The translations under genes and the position numbers were made by a program. DNA of 64,000 nt. It comes from Acheta domesticus. Lineage: Eukaryota; Arthropoda; Insecta; Orthoptera; Gryllidae. The stretch is from contig JAHLJT010003656.1 of NCBI GenBank assembly GCA_031308135.1, positions 55,220,724 to 55,284,723 of the forward strand, given 5' to 3'. A model generated the notes under the pieces. It was not told the origin of the DNA and made no database searches. It worked only from the letters and a program-made list of their open reading frames with translations. Shown here one piece after another: positions 1 through 10,668 of this stretch (the first letter of the stretch is position 1; each line of letters starts with the position of its first letter).

Positions 1-19
1 ACTACGATTTATTCAAATC

Positions 20-162
20 TGCCCCTGGCACGTATCGACTACTGACGGTTTCATCCAATCGGGGACTTGAACGTCATCATAGTGACGACACTGTAGCGAG
101 AGCGGCATATAATCTCCCGATTGGATAAAACCGTCAACAGCTGATACCTGCCAGAGGCACGG
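20..162. repeat. Imperfect inverted repeat, about 45-bp arms
   Basis: The left arm (about 20-64) and right arm (about 115-162) are imperfect reverse complements. Shared blocks include CTGGCA, GACGGTTT and TATCCAATCGGG-like sequence, separated by about 50 bases. Each arm carries a CCAAT pentamer on one strand. It ends just before the first CpG island, so it could be a small MITE or foldback fragment, or promoter-proximal DNA of an unseen gene. No target-site duplication could be fixed because the left flank is only 19 bases. Confidence 0.5.
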
Positions 163-184
163 TTAGAAAAATCGCACCTTAGCA

Positions 185-780
185 GTGCTGTTCCTCCACG
201 TGGAACGTTTCGTCACAACGTGCGTCAACGCCCTAACCTTCCGTGCGCCCTATCGCACGTGTCGCGTGCTCCGCAGGAGCAGGCGCAACGCCCCGCGGGT
301 TGCCCTCGGCGCTTGTCCTGCCGGCGGCGGCGGCGGCGGCGGTGGCGGCCACCGCGGCTGTGAATGGGTGCTGGCGCGGGGACCGCGGGCGGGCGGCAGT
401 GGGCGGCGGCGGCGGCGCGTGCGCGAACGCTCGCCCATCGACCGACGGCGGCGGCGGTGGTGGCGGCGGCGCCGCACTCAGTCAGTGGCCAGCGCTCTCG
501 CGCGCAGATACCACCAGCGCCGCATCGCCACCGCCACCGCCGCCACCGTCGCCTCCTCCGCACCGCACCGCAGCGTCGGGGGCTCTGCATCGCCGCACCG
601 CGACGCCCCACCCCCGCCCCGAGCGCCCAGCCGCCCCCGGGCCGGGCCACACCCGCGCCGCTCGCCCTGCGCCCATAGGTAGGCCCAGCAGCAGCGGCAG
701 CCGCCGGCTGGCTCCTGGCTTGTCTCCCGCCCGCCCGCACGGGGCCCGCCGGGACTGCGTGAGAGGTTGCGACGTCGCGC
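185..780. promoter_or_regulatory. CpG island 1 (orphan)
   Basis: A stretch of very high GC and CpG content with (GGC)n and (CCG)n runs, sharply bounded by AT-rich DNA on both sides. Long open frames occur on both strands but encode only Ala, Arg, Gly and Pro-rich low-complexity protein, as expected from GC-rich DNA lacking stop codons. I see no protein family. By analogy with the island holding the first coding exon of the transporter gene at 41.2 kb, it may be a promoter or non-coding first exon. The strand and the gene served are unknown. Confidence 0.5.
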
Positions 781-784
781 TGCG

Positions 785-2690
785 GCAGCGACCGGGTTTC
801 GCTGGTGAAATGGTGTTGGCCCACGTGTGTTCTAGGCCGTACACTACATGTCCTGTTACGCTTCATTTCGTGCTCGCGATACATGCGATTGGCGTGTCGA
901 TTTCAGTGCGATACCGCTGTAATTGTAGTATGCTGTTTTTCCTGTAGCGTGTGCTGGTGCTTAGTTTTCGTTTCAGTTCAATTTTTTTATTGAATTCAAT
1001 GTGAATTTTTGCGAAGAGGCCGCGGTTCTGAAATCCCCCCCTTTTTTTTAATGTTTTATCTTTCGCAACCATTCTTATGTGAAGCGATGTTATGTGATGT
1101 GATCTGATCAAACTATTTCGTCCTCCCCGCCACGTATTCTTAGTTACTTGTTTGTTCCACTACATCTCTTTTAAGCTTGTTTTGCTTCTGGTCGTAAATG
1201 TAGCTTCACTGTGCGCACGTTTTGTTGAGCACTCCTTTTGCTTGTAGTGGTAGGAGTCGAACTGATGTTCGTTACTATTTTGTTAGCAATGCAGAAAAAT
1301 CAAATCAGCAGTTCATTTATCGTTGAAATTGATTTTCTATAACTCGGGAACAAACATTTTTCTAATTTCTATTTTTCTAAAATAATAATTTTTTTCTAAA
1401 TCCTTTTTCTAGGTTTTCAATTGTTGCTAATTTCGCTTCTTTTTTTGGGGGGGGACCTTAAGAAAATGTGCACAGATAATCCCTTCTTCCATACGTCATG
1501 TACAGTTTTTACTGTTTTTTGACCAAACAAATAAAAAATAAATAAAGCTACTGAAGTAAGGAAGATTTCATACAGTATGTATTTTTTACTGTAAAGTAAT
1601 TAGTGCTTCTGCTCTCACATTAAATTTATTCAAACGTCTGTAGATGATTGAAAAGTCATTCTCGAATAGAAAACATGGTGAGCGTCGAGGCATTTACTGA
1701 AACGAATTTTTCTGCATTTACGTGTAAAAATGGGATAGTGATTATTTCAGTATATCTAAATTAGCCTGGCTGGGTGAACGATTTCATTGGATGGGGAAGC
1801 AAAACGTGGATTCACGCGTTTTCCTTCGTGTATTGTGTGGTCGTTTTTCTATTGTCTTTTACAATGAATATTTTATGGTTCATCAGCCATCCATCTGCCT
1901 TTAAATTTTATCAGCTGTGTTTTCTAATAGCTTTGCAAAATTGTTTGATACTTCTAGTGAGCATGGTGGAATATTTTTTTAATTCTTGTGAATTTGGGGT
2001 TCATTGTAAACAATCATTTCTGATGATCGATCTCCTAGAAATAAACTTCTCTGGAGCAATACTCACTACATTGAAATAGTCACATTCAAAAACTTAAAAA
2101 TAAATCTAAAATGTTTGTTGTCCTTCAAATTTTATACTGATAAAATTGTTTATGTCAGAGTAATCCAGACACTTCTTTCGTGTGATAATTAAAAAAATTA
2201 AAGTGAAACTAGTTTTGTTATTGCGAAGGAAATTATTATTGCCTCATTTAAAAACAAGAACTTACATTTTTCTGGTCATTTAGCCGTTCATCCTGACATT
2301 TAAAGAGACAATTTACATTTTTTTGTTTTGTGGCATCCATTAATTTTAATAGATAGATGTTCCAAATATGTTTCAAGCATGTATTGAAGGCAATTGTAAT
2401 TCATAACCAATAATATCATGTCACTCTCACACACACTCTCTTGCCCTCCCCCACAAACACACACCTACGCTCGTATTCACTCTCACTGTGCCCCACACAG
2501 TCACTAATACTCTCCCTCACGTTCACTTGCACGCTCTGTTACACGTAACTCTCACGCTTTTTCACACTAAAACTAGTGGTGCTATTAAATGACAAAGACT
2601 TCCTTGCGTTACTTTTCTAAACTGCCTATTCTCGATTTTGCTCGATCCTCTTTCCAACTACTTTCTGTGGGCACCTAAAAGACTTTTTTC
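785..2690. other. AT-rich stretch without a recognisable gene
   Basis: Low-complexity AT-rich DNA with T-runs. A 101-codon frame at 1774-2079 is hydrophobic but begins at a non-ATG codon and resembles no family, so I treat it as chance. Positions about 2421-2580 form a degenerate CA/CT-rich simple repeat (CACTCTCACACA-like). Nothing else can be supported. Confidence 0.5.
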
Positions 2691-3510
2691 ACATTTTCTC
2701 ATTTTTTCGGCTCCCCTAATTGTAGAATTGAAATATGACGTTAAGTATATTAAAGAAGAATAAAGCCTGGTCCTAGACGGAAAATTTCATTGAAAAATCT
2801 TGATCCATATTTGAGAAAATGTAGTTTAAGCGTTTCTGTAAATACACAAATTTGAGCTAATTTTCACTGAAACATTCGAGTTATCGAGAAACGTAATAAG
2901 AAATCACTTAAAGCCATTGAACTCACAAATTCATTAATGTATAAAAACGCCCGTTCTATAAATATTTGCGACGCGAATTATATTAAAAATTACAATTGTG
3001 TAATTTTTCAAAAAGCACAAGAATGCATCAAAGTGAAATTGATGTCGTGTTATTCAGTGCTTAGAGCATTATCTGTACAAAAGGAAAAATATGGTGCTGT
3101 TTTGAGGAATGTATTGTTTTTAATATTGCCCGTAATTAATTCAAAATTGCGCGAGAACTATTAATATTTTCAAATGAAGCTTGACATTAATTAAAGAACT
3201 GACTGTGGTGAACGAACGTTTGAATAAAAGATCTCGATCTTCAATTTTGTAGTTTCAGGCAGACGCCGAAAAAGTTACAACTTTCGCATTTTTTTAAAAC
3301 TCAGAGAATTCAATGAAAATGAGACATGTGCCATTTTAGGCGTTTTTTGTACTATTTGAGGGAAACAGAATTAAACAAGAAATTACAAGGGATTTTTGAA
3401 GAAAAATAAAAGTTGTGAATTTATGCAAAGTATCTTCAAAAATCAAAATATCGTTTCAGATTCAAGGAGCTGCGACATCAGTCAGATTGATTCGGGAATA
3501 TCAATGTCGG
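2690..3510. mobile_element. Diverged right-arm fragment of the foldback family
   Basis: Two blocks match the right arm of the large foldback element at 45.3-48.9 kb in the same orientation and order. The block near 2811-2890 resembles 47893-47965 (shared GAGAAAATG and AAGCGTTTCTG-like words). The block near 3213-3360 resembles 48215-48365 (shared ATCTTCAATTTTGTAGT and AGACGCCGAAAA). Spacing between blocks is about 400 bp here and about 320 bp there. The piece is old and has no visible terminus. Small frames inside it, such as 2937-3164, are not considered genes. Confidence 0.6.
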
Positions 3511-3599
3511 TGTGAATCCTGCACACGGATAGCCCCTAGCGTTGGTCACGGACGGGCGAACTCACGGGCATTCTTTAGATTCTCTTTTTGACAAACTTC

Positions 3600-3910
3600 A
3601 GATCTACTTTGTCGACATTCAACTAAAAATCAATCATTTTTATGGACATCAGATCATCCACATGATCGACTTTAGATCGCCATGAACGACTTCAGATCAT
3701 CCAGTTGTTTGAATTACAAATATGCAGATCATCTAGTTGTCGTATGCCATTACTTGTATACAGATCATTCATTTGTTCGAAACATACAGATCATCCAGTT
3801 GTTCGACTTATGCAGATCATCCAGTTGAGTGGCTTTCGTTCGACCAATCACTAGATCGTCCTTTATATCAAGATCGGGTTGAGAGGTGTAGAATTGAGCG
3901 ATTAGATCGA
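3600..3910. repeat. Degenerate minisatellite with CAGATCATCCAGTTGTT core
   Basis: At least six diverged copies of a core reading approximately CAGATCATCCAGTTGTTCGA occur between about 3648 and 3850, with weaker GATCGACTTT copies either side. Spacing varies (about 25-55 bp), so it is an old array that has drifted. Overlapping short frames are by-products of the repeat. No coding function is suggested. Confidence 0.6.
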
Positions 3911-4254
3911 CTTTCTTACTATCAACCTCTTGATCGACTTTCTTTCGTTTTTCCCACTTGGTGGACATGTGGAATTCATAGACAAAGTTATACTAAAGAA
4001 CGCTGATTGTTGTTGTGTTGTACCGTTCGTAATATTACTCATGAACGGAAACAGCAAAGCGTCTCCTGAATTTCTACTACCTAATGACATCCATAATTTT
4101 TTCTGTCTGACATTCATGATAATTGTGCACAATATTATTTCCGAAACGTCAACCTCGAAAGAAATGTATTAAACGTTTCATCCTCCCATTTAATGATCCT
4201 CTTTCCGGTATATACAAGGAAAATGTGTCCTGTTTTTTTGTTTTGATTTACCCG

Positions 4255-4560
4255 TGCCGTTCAGCAACTGGATGCCGGCCGGCCGGCGGCCACGAGCGTC
4301 TGCCGGCGGCCACGAGCGGTGTCGCGTGCGCGCGCGCAGGCCGGGTGGCGGCGCACGAGGTGCGAACGGGCGCTGCGTCACGCGATGGCCCGTGCCCCAC
4401 GACGGATTTCTCTGGCGCGCGTTCCGCGGGCGCACGGGCCGGGCCCCGTGCCATCCCGCGCGCCCACAGCCGCCGCCGCCACAGTGAAAATAAACGCGTC
4501 AGCTGTTGGCGCTGAGCGGTACGGACCTGGTGGAGTTGGGTGCGGTGGAAGGGGAGGGGA
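4255..4560. promoter_or_regulatory. CpG island 2 (orphan)
   Basis: GC-rich, CpG-dense DNA containing a short local duplication (the CTGCCGGCGGCCACGAGCG type segment occurs twice near 4270-4320) and GCGCGC runs. It is immediately followed by a GC-rich inverted-repeat element at 4577-4819. Open frames on both strands are low-complexity Arg/Ala/Pro translations and are not called as genes. It could be a promoter or unmethylated island, or simply a GC-rich repeat cluster. Confidence 0.45.
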
Positions 4561-4576
4561 GAGATTGAGCGGTATG

Positions 4577-4819
4577 AAGGCGGCTCCACACATTCGCTTT
4601 TCGTCGAACAGCAAGCAACCGCTCGCCGAATCCCGAGTAGTGTGGGTGGGTCGCTTGCTATTTGCCGAGTGACGAACATTCGGCGCTCGCCCTGCCCGCC
4701 GCGTGTCGGTCTTTTGGACACATCGAAGGGAGCGAACATTCGCCCAACACATCAGCTGGTCGGGATCGGGCGAGCAGTAGCTCGCTGCTCGGCGAATGCC
4801 GAATGTGTGGAGCCGCCTT
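4577..4819. mobile_element. GC-rich MITE-like element with terminal inverted repeats
   Basis: The sequence begins AAGGCGGCTCCACACATTCG and ends with its reverse complement CGAATGTGTGGAGCCGCCTT. Further inward the arms continue to pair imperfectly through the CGAGCAG and GCAAGC-type words, so most of the 243 bp can fold on itself. A second copy lies at 13687-13892. No coding capacity. The flanks (GGTATG on the left, GAAGCG on the right) give no convincing target-site duplication, so the superfamily is undetermined. Confidence 0.7.
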
Positions 4820-4959
4820 GAAGCGGCGCGGTGGAGCCGGTGGGTTCGGGGCGGGGAGGAGCTGCAGGGAGCAGAACTGTGTAGGGCGAGCAGAAGTAGT
4901 GTGATGTAGAGCGGACGGAGGGTGGTTATTATTCTATTGTGGTTGGAGGAGCGGATTAG

Positions 4960-5294
4960 GATGGAACTGAGTAGGATGGAGCGGAGTAGGATGGAGCGGA
5001 GTAGGGTGGAGCGGAGTAGGATGGAGCGGAGTAGGGTGGAGCGGAGTAGGGTGGAGCGGAGTAGGGTGGAGCGGAGTAGGGTGGAGCGGAGTAGGGTGGA
5101 GCGGAGTAGGGTGGAGCGGAGTAGGGTGGAGCGGAGTAGGGTGGAGCGGAGTAGGGTGGAGCGGAGTAGGGTGGAGCGGAGTAGGGTGGAGCGGAGTAGG
5201 GTGGAGCGGAGTAGGGTGGAGCGGAGTAGGGTGGAGCGGAGTAGGGTGGAGCGGAGTAGGGTGGAGCGGAGTAGGATGGAGCGGAGTAGGGTGG
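4960..5294. repeat. 15-bp minisatellite, unit GAGCGGAGTAGGGTG
   Basis: About 22 nearly identical tandem copies of a 15-bp purine-rich unit. A few outer copies have A in place of G (GAGCGGAGTAGGATG). The period is a multiple of three, so all frames stay open. This creates long artificial frames on both strands (repeating RVERS-type and TLLRS-type peptides) that should not be annotated as proteins. The copies are very uniform, which points to recent expansion or homogenisation. Purine-rich DNA continues to about 5480 without the period. Confidence 0.95.
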
Positions 5295-5499
5295 ACCTGG
5301 GCGGAACTGAGCTCAGAGGTGTAAAGGGGATCAAAACCTCCGAGGTGAAGTCGGGAAGGGTGGAGAGGGACGGGACGGGGAGGAGCAGGACGGTGCGACG
5401 TGACGAGGCGGAGTGGAACGAGGAGCGGACGAGACTGCGGCGTAACGCGCGGGACGGCGAGAGGGGAATGAGGTTCCAAGGGGTGGGTTAAGCGGCGTG

Positions 5500-6240
5500 G
5501 CGCAGAGGAGAAAAGGAGGGGGACTGCTGGCAGCTCCCGCAGACGCATCCCTGCGGAATGTCAGATTGGCAGGGAGTTGCGAACGCTTCCCACGTTGAGT
5601 CTCAAAGGAGCTTCTTGCGATCAGTTTATATCTACACCATTTGGGAGACGCCACCAACGCAGTCTTTGTACACGTATTCGCTGCAGTAGCATTCAAAACC
5701 TTTTCTGTCCAAGAGCTACCAAAGATAAGCTTTAAAACTGTGGGGGATGTTTTTGAATGAACAGTTACTCATCAGCAATACATTAACAAGTGAATGCAGA
5801 CTGTCTTAAGAATTTGAGATTTACTTTTACTCGTAATTGTGAAGTCCTTACTCGTTAAATGTTTGTCAAGATGGAGTTGTTGAATACAAAACAAGCATCG
5901 CTGGCCACTAGTACCACGGTCTTTGGACCGCGGTGAGAATGACTGCATGGTTCGACTGGCGATAACAGGAACCGAACATCGCAACCGCGTCGCTTCGTAC
6001 AAAGCTTAACGCGCAACCTATACGGCATTTACCTAGTAACCTTTTACAGAGACAGCTTCAGGACAGCCACTGCGAAAGATAAGTTATCGTTTATCTTGAA
6101 AACCAACACTATTGGGTAAAATATAAGGGTACACAAGGGTTAAAAAATAAGGTTAATAATACAACGCAAAGGCATAGTCCTTTCTAACATTCCGGTTTCT
6201 AAATGTGTTTCCTGTGACCTACAATGAACATCGAATGTTT
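5500..6240. other. No gene seen
   Basis: Mixed-composition DNA without an open frame resembling a protein family, without a clear repeat and without an RNA gene that I can recognise. Confidence 0.4.
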
Positions 6241-6246
6241 TGTACT

Positions 6247-6660
6247 AGCCAGATAACTGGGTCGAGTTTAAACACTGTAGGAGAATTCTAGAAACTGGCT
6301 GCTCTGATCGGTGATTTTTTCGTGGTTTCTGCGATCAATGCCAGGTGAATGCCAGAGCAGTTCCCCAATTAACGGGCCACAGATATTTCTTTAATTATCC
6401 TTCCTCTCTCCTCTCCACTTACTCGTCCATACGAGTGTAATACACTACCACATATGTCAGATCAGTCGGGTGCTTAGGACTTGTTGTGGCAGTGCCGCGA
6501 TGAGGAAATACCTCTAGGGGGAAACCCTGCAAGTCTATTTGTAGGTCGGCGATGGATTTCACGTTCTAGCAGGTGAGGAATACAGCCACCTCCCAGCTAT
6601 TATACGCACCTCGCTTACAGGATTAATGACGTAAGTAGTTGATGCGGCGGGAATAAAGCC
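6247..6660 (+). mobile_element. SINE family A, 5'-truncated copy
   Basis: It matches the body of the full-length copy at 34845-35359: GGAGAATTCTAG, the GGCTGCTCTGATCGG block, a GTGGTTTCT block, a CCAGGTGAATGCC block, and a 3' part ending near GGATTAATGACG and GTAGTTGATG. The tRNA-like head is missing or unrecognisable. It is non-coding and would depend on a LINE for mobilisation. Confidence 0.7.
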
Positions 6661-6664
6661 ATTC

Positions 6665-8315
6665 ACTCATTTGAACGTTTGATTATACAAATGAAATGTC
6701 TAGGCCCTCTTTTCTCCTCTATTAGTTTTCTTTGTTTTATAAACCGAAGTTTAAATAAATGGACTATTTTTATTGCTTCCAAAACAAGAGTTTGTTTTTT
6801 AGTTTCAGCTATTCGCTGCTCACCTCTCTAAACATTTCATTTATTAGTCCTGGATCTCTTAGCAAATTACTTTTGTGAAAGTAATAATAATAAGAATAAT
6901 AATAACAAATTATTGCTACAAATGAGTGTAAGCTCGGTGTCAGTTAATAATAAAAAGTACAAAAATAAAAATTAGAACAAGTAATACATACAAATATAAA
7001 GAATAAAAATAAAACAAATACAAATAAACAAGCAGGAATGAAATAAAATAAAAACACAAATAGACAAGTGTAAGGAAATAGATAAAATGTGCTGATCTCT
7101 ACTCGGTACCCAACTCTTCACTTCACATGCATCTCCCTTCGGTAACTAACATTTTATTCATTAATCGCACTTTTGTTGGCCGTCATTGCATTTCACTGGA
7201 CATCACTGTACTCAACACTTGCGCTGTTAAATCTCGAACGCATAACTCGCGTGCTTCCGGGAAGGGAAGCCAACACGTCTGCAAGCAAATTGTTTAAGTT
7301 AACAATGGTACTATTCACAAAGCAGAATTTTCCTACCCGTTCTTTGTTACGTTTCTGTCATTTATACATCGTCACTCTAGGGGAGGCAGAACGTTTGCAG
7401 TGGCTCTTGGGAATGAAGGTCGATCGTTACACGTTCTTAATTCAAAAGTTTTTGCTGAAGTTATCTTTATGCACTTGCAGGAGCTCGAAGTTGGTATTAT
7501 GTGCGTGACCTGTAAGTTCTTCTTACTTAGAGAAAAGCAATGTATATCAAATGCTAAAATTTATCTGACATTACTTTCTGTGGAAAATTCCTATTATTTA
7601 AAGGTAGTTGTTGAAGAGGGAAGTTAATTAGAATCTTGAAATAACCACCTGGCACAGTCATGTTCACCATACAGAGTATCTAGGTTCGATATATCCGAAT
7701 TTGTACTTTTTAAAGGGGAGAGATTAGCTTGTTCCATCGTACTAAAAAAAAGAGGAATCTAAGTAAAGTATTTCATAGGTAGCCATTCATGCATTGTATT
7801 TTCAGCGTAAACCCTGAAAAAGTGAAGAAATAAAACGCTTTAAAAATCTCTCTCGGATGTCGAAGGCAGTTATGGATAATGGATTTGGAGCACAAATAGA
7901 GTGCGAATGCGCAGGTTGATTTCAGGATAAGTGAGGCAAAAGGGAACTTTAAAAGAGGCAACTATGGGTAATCGATAGAGAGTTGCGTGATAACGTGCGT
8001 GGTAATTTGCTCCAACCAGCTTAAAGTGTGGTGTTTCATCGCAGCATATAATATGAAAAAAGTGACTCTCAACAGTGTTTGATAAATTTATCAGTGGTAT
8101 TCAAATCCATTTAGGAAAAGTCAGGAACAAATAGACGCTATGGCAATATTCATTGAAGGAAAATGAGGGGTTTTTGAGCGAGACAATTTTGATGTTTTCT
8201 TGCGTGTCAACAAGTTACAAATTGAGTTTGTATTACAGCTTTCAGTTGCGATTCACTGGAAGAAATAACGGTTTCAGGCACACTGTGGTGCAAGTACACA
8301 AGATTGTTTCCTTAG
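6665..8315. other. No gene seen
   Basis: AT-rich DNA. About 6885-7075 is A-rich simple sequence (AATAAT and AAATAAAA runs). Frames at 7173-7508 and 8153-8533 resemble no family; the second runs into the SINE that follows. No feature supported. Confidence 0.4.
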
Positions 8316-8316
8316 T

Positions 8317-8825
8317 GATTCCGGGGACGTCAACGGCTAAGGTCATTATTCCCGCAAGTGAAGTGCACATTTTATCGCGGGAGGTAGCGACGATCTTCCG
8401 CGAGATCCGGCGCCGACCCACGGCGCCTTATGGGGATTTTCCCCAACAAGGTATCTCCCACCAGCATGACAGCGCCCTAGCTGAGACTCACTCTAAGGGC
8501 CGCCGACTGATTCCCCGACAGTGGGGAGTGTGAGTACAAGTGTGTGAAAAGGGTAGGGATGGGGAAAGGATGAGATCGCGCGCCGTGGCCGTTTGTTAGG
8601 GTACTGCTCCGGCATTCGCCTGGTGGTGTTCGGAGAAACCATGGAAAACTACGGATCAGAGCAGCACGCCGTTAAATTCCCCTCCTGACGGTGGTTGAAT
8701 TCGACCTAGCTGACAAGGTAGTGCCGAAAATCCTGCCGCCGTCGGGACTCGCACCGCACGACCTCTCGGTCAGACGCACTGCAGTGGCATCAGGTGGATG
8801 GCCTGAGCCACCTTTACCGGTGTAT
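8317..8825 (-). mobile_element. SINE family A, near full-length, minus strand
   Basis: Read on the minus strand it begins near 8825 with GGTGGCTCAGGCC (box A-like) and a GAGGTCGTGCGGTGCGAGTCC region (a degenerate box B). The conserved body follows (GGTCGAATTCA, TTTTCCATGGTTTCTCC, CACCAGGCGAATGCCGGAG, CGCGCGATCT). It finishes near 8318 after GGGAATAATGACC and GTTGACG. Length, order and motifs match the complete copy at 34.8 kb. A clear target-site duplication was not found. Confidence 0.8.
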
Positions 8826-8829
8826 GTAC

Positions 8830-9848
8830 ACATGACCAAACCATTATGAAGAAAGAAGTTAGAAAGAAAGGAATTATTAAGAAGTAAGGAATTGTTTATT
8901 TTGTTTATAATATTAACGAATAATAATAATAATATAACCACAACCTAGATTTAACTAGTTTTGGAAGGTTAATATAAAGTTATGGAGTATCAGGTTACTT
9001 ATACACAGCGAAAAGAAAGTAGTAAAAATAAATATTTAATAGGTAAATTTTTCAAGGAGATTTGATATCCCTTCTACCTTCATGAATCGGAAAAAACGGA
9101 ATACTGCGTACAGTGCATCATGCCTTCCTGTTGTGCGTAGTCCGTATGTGACGCAGAGAAGGAAAAGAACCCCTACAAATTCAAGCCTCCAGGCAAAATT
9201 CAGTATTCGGAATAAGAAGTATGTGGTCAGTTATCAAGATAGAAACCATTGATTGTATCATCTCAGCTTGTCCAATTTTAGCGAAGTTGGAATACGTGAA
9301 AATGTCGGATGTGTTTGTAGTTATTTTCACTCGTAGATCTGTAATGCCATCGAATCACAAGCTCATTACGTATGAAAACTCTCCAAAATCTGTGTTGTCT
9401 GTTGGCCTGGGCACAGGTTTGTATGATCAAACAATTCTTACTGATCGTGATAGCAAACAAACTGTTATTGTTATTCAGGATTGGCGAGAAAATCATTTCC
9501 ACTTCAGTGTTGATGTGACATGCGATCAGAACGTCGTAGTGAAGGTGGCAGGGAAACGTCTTAAATACAAGAGTTTGGAAAAAGAGATCAGCCTGAATGG
9601 GACATAAAAACACATATCGTACCGATAGAAATCGGAAATCAGGAAATCAGGAATTCGGCAAAATTTGTGTAAGAACATATCCAAACACCAAGGTCATTCA
9701 GAAGACTGTGGAGTACCATACATTGCGGTATTCGGAATTCACCTAATCTTCCGCGAAATACTGTAGTTTCCAGTAGGGGTTGAAAGTGGGGGTTTTATAT
9801 TTTATCGACACCGAAATCTTAGAGCGTAATAATAAAAATAACACAGTA
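8830..9848. other. No recognised gene; one unexplained 128-codon frame
   Basis: This stretch includes an ATG-started frame at 9221-9607 (+) of 128 codons. Its translation has no repeats, membrane segment or motif that I recognise, and an opposing frame (9278-9613) overlaps it. In AT-rich intergenic DNA a frame of this length can occur by chance, so I do not call a gene. Nothing else is visible. Confidence 0.35.

Positions 9849-9905
<57 letters not shown>
9849..9905. repeat. (AAT)n microsatellite
   Basis: About 18 tandem AAT units directly upstream of the tRNA-like head of the SINE that starts near 9908. A similar AAT tract ends that SINE. Confidence 0.95.
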
Positions 9906-9906
<1 letters not shown>

Positions 9907-9907
9907 C

Positions 9908-10397
9908 CTAGCCGACGGCCGAGATCGTTAAGGAATAGTGCAGTAGCGGTCTCGGACCAAAGGACCACGGGTTCGAGTCCTGCCTCGGACATGGCTGTGT
10001 TGTGTGTGTCTCTATGTTTGTTTCTATTTCATCATTCATCATCATCATTTCATTCTATCCCCAAGGGCTAACAACCTGGGGGTATAAAAATGGAATCAAC
10101 ATGAAATTGCTGATTCCCCCCCTATAGAAAAAGTAACGTGCACAATCTAGTCCCGGTGGGATGCACGTATCGCTTGACCCCATGATGGCCGATTTTGTGA
10201 TTGTCCCCTCAATCATCCTATCACCTCATAATTCACACTTCAAGGTGTAACAACCTTGTCGCACCGAAGAATACAGCTGAAAAGCTAATCCTAAAAATCA
10301 CACGCGTTTATCATGTAACGTGGTCAATATACAAGTAATAATGGCCAGTATACAAATAATAATAATAATAATAATCATAATAATAATAATAATAATA
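9908..10397 (+). mobile_element. SINE family B (tRNA-derived), AAT-tailed
   Basis: The head (about 9908-9990) looks tRNA-derived. It has a box A-like GATCGTTAAGGAATAGTGC, a box B-like GGGTTCGAGTCCTG and a CCTCGG end that can pair with CCGAG near the start. The body contains CATCATCATC, the CCCCAAGGGCTAACAACCTGGGGG hairpin and a GGTGGGATGCACG block. The element appears to end in an AAT-repeat tail (about 10354-10397). It is flanked upstream by another AAT tract, which may be the target or part of the duplication. No coding capacity. Confidence 0.6.
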
Positions 10398-10668
10398 GCG
10401 ATGATAATTATAACAGTGTTAAAAAAATTCTATGTAGCTCAAATCTATTTAAAAAATAAACAATATCAAACTTAATCTAAGAAATGGAAAAAGGTGTATC
10501 AGGAAACAACAACAGCCAACGAAGTAACAACATACATAAACGTATGGTTGAGTTTGAGAAAAAAAACGGCTTATGCATCTGATTTAGTATGACGAGCGAT
10601 AGAAGAGAACGATACTAACGATTTGAACCTTGACGCATCGTACATCTCGGCTCTCAAAAGGGATCGTA

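Noticed and set aside
185..947. Several overlapping open frames of up to 234 codons on both strands
   Set aside because: Translations are Ala/Arg/Gly/Pro low complexity from CpG island DNA; frames overlap in several phases and no family is recognisable.
3600..3910. CRISPR-like array
   Set aside because: Repeat units are irregular and diverged, spacers are not unique, and the DNA is clearly eukaryotic.
4922..5548. Long frames over the 15-bp repeat (RVERS-type and LHPTP-type peptides)
   Set aside because: A repeat period divisible by three keeps every frame open; no evidence of selection or of a start.
9221..9607. 128-codon ATG-started frame as a novel gene
   Set aside because: No motif, no splice or codon-usage support, and an opposing frame of similar length; could be chance. 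A transcript or conservation would change this.
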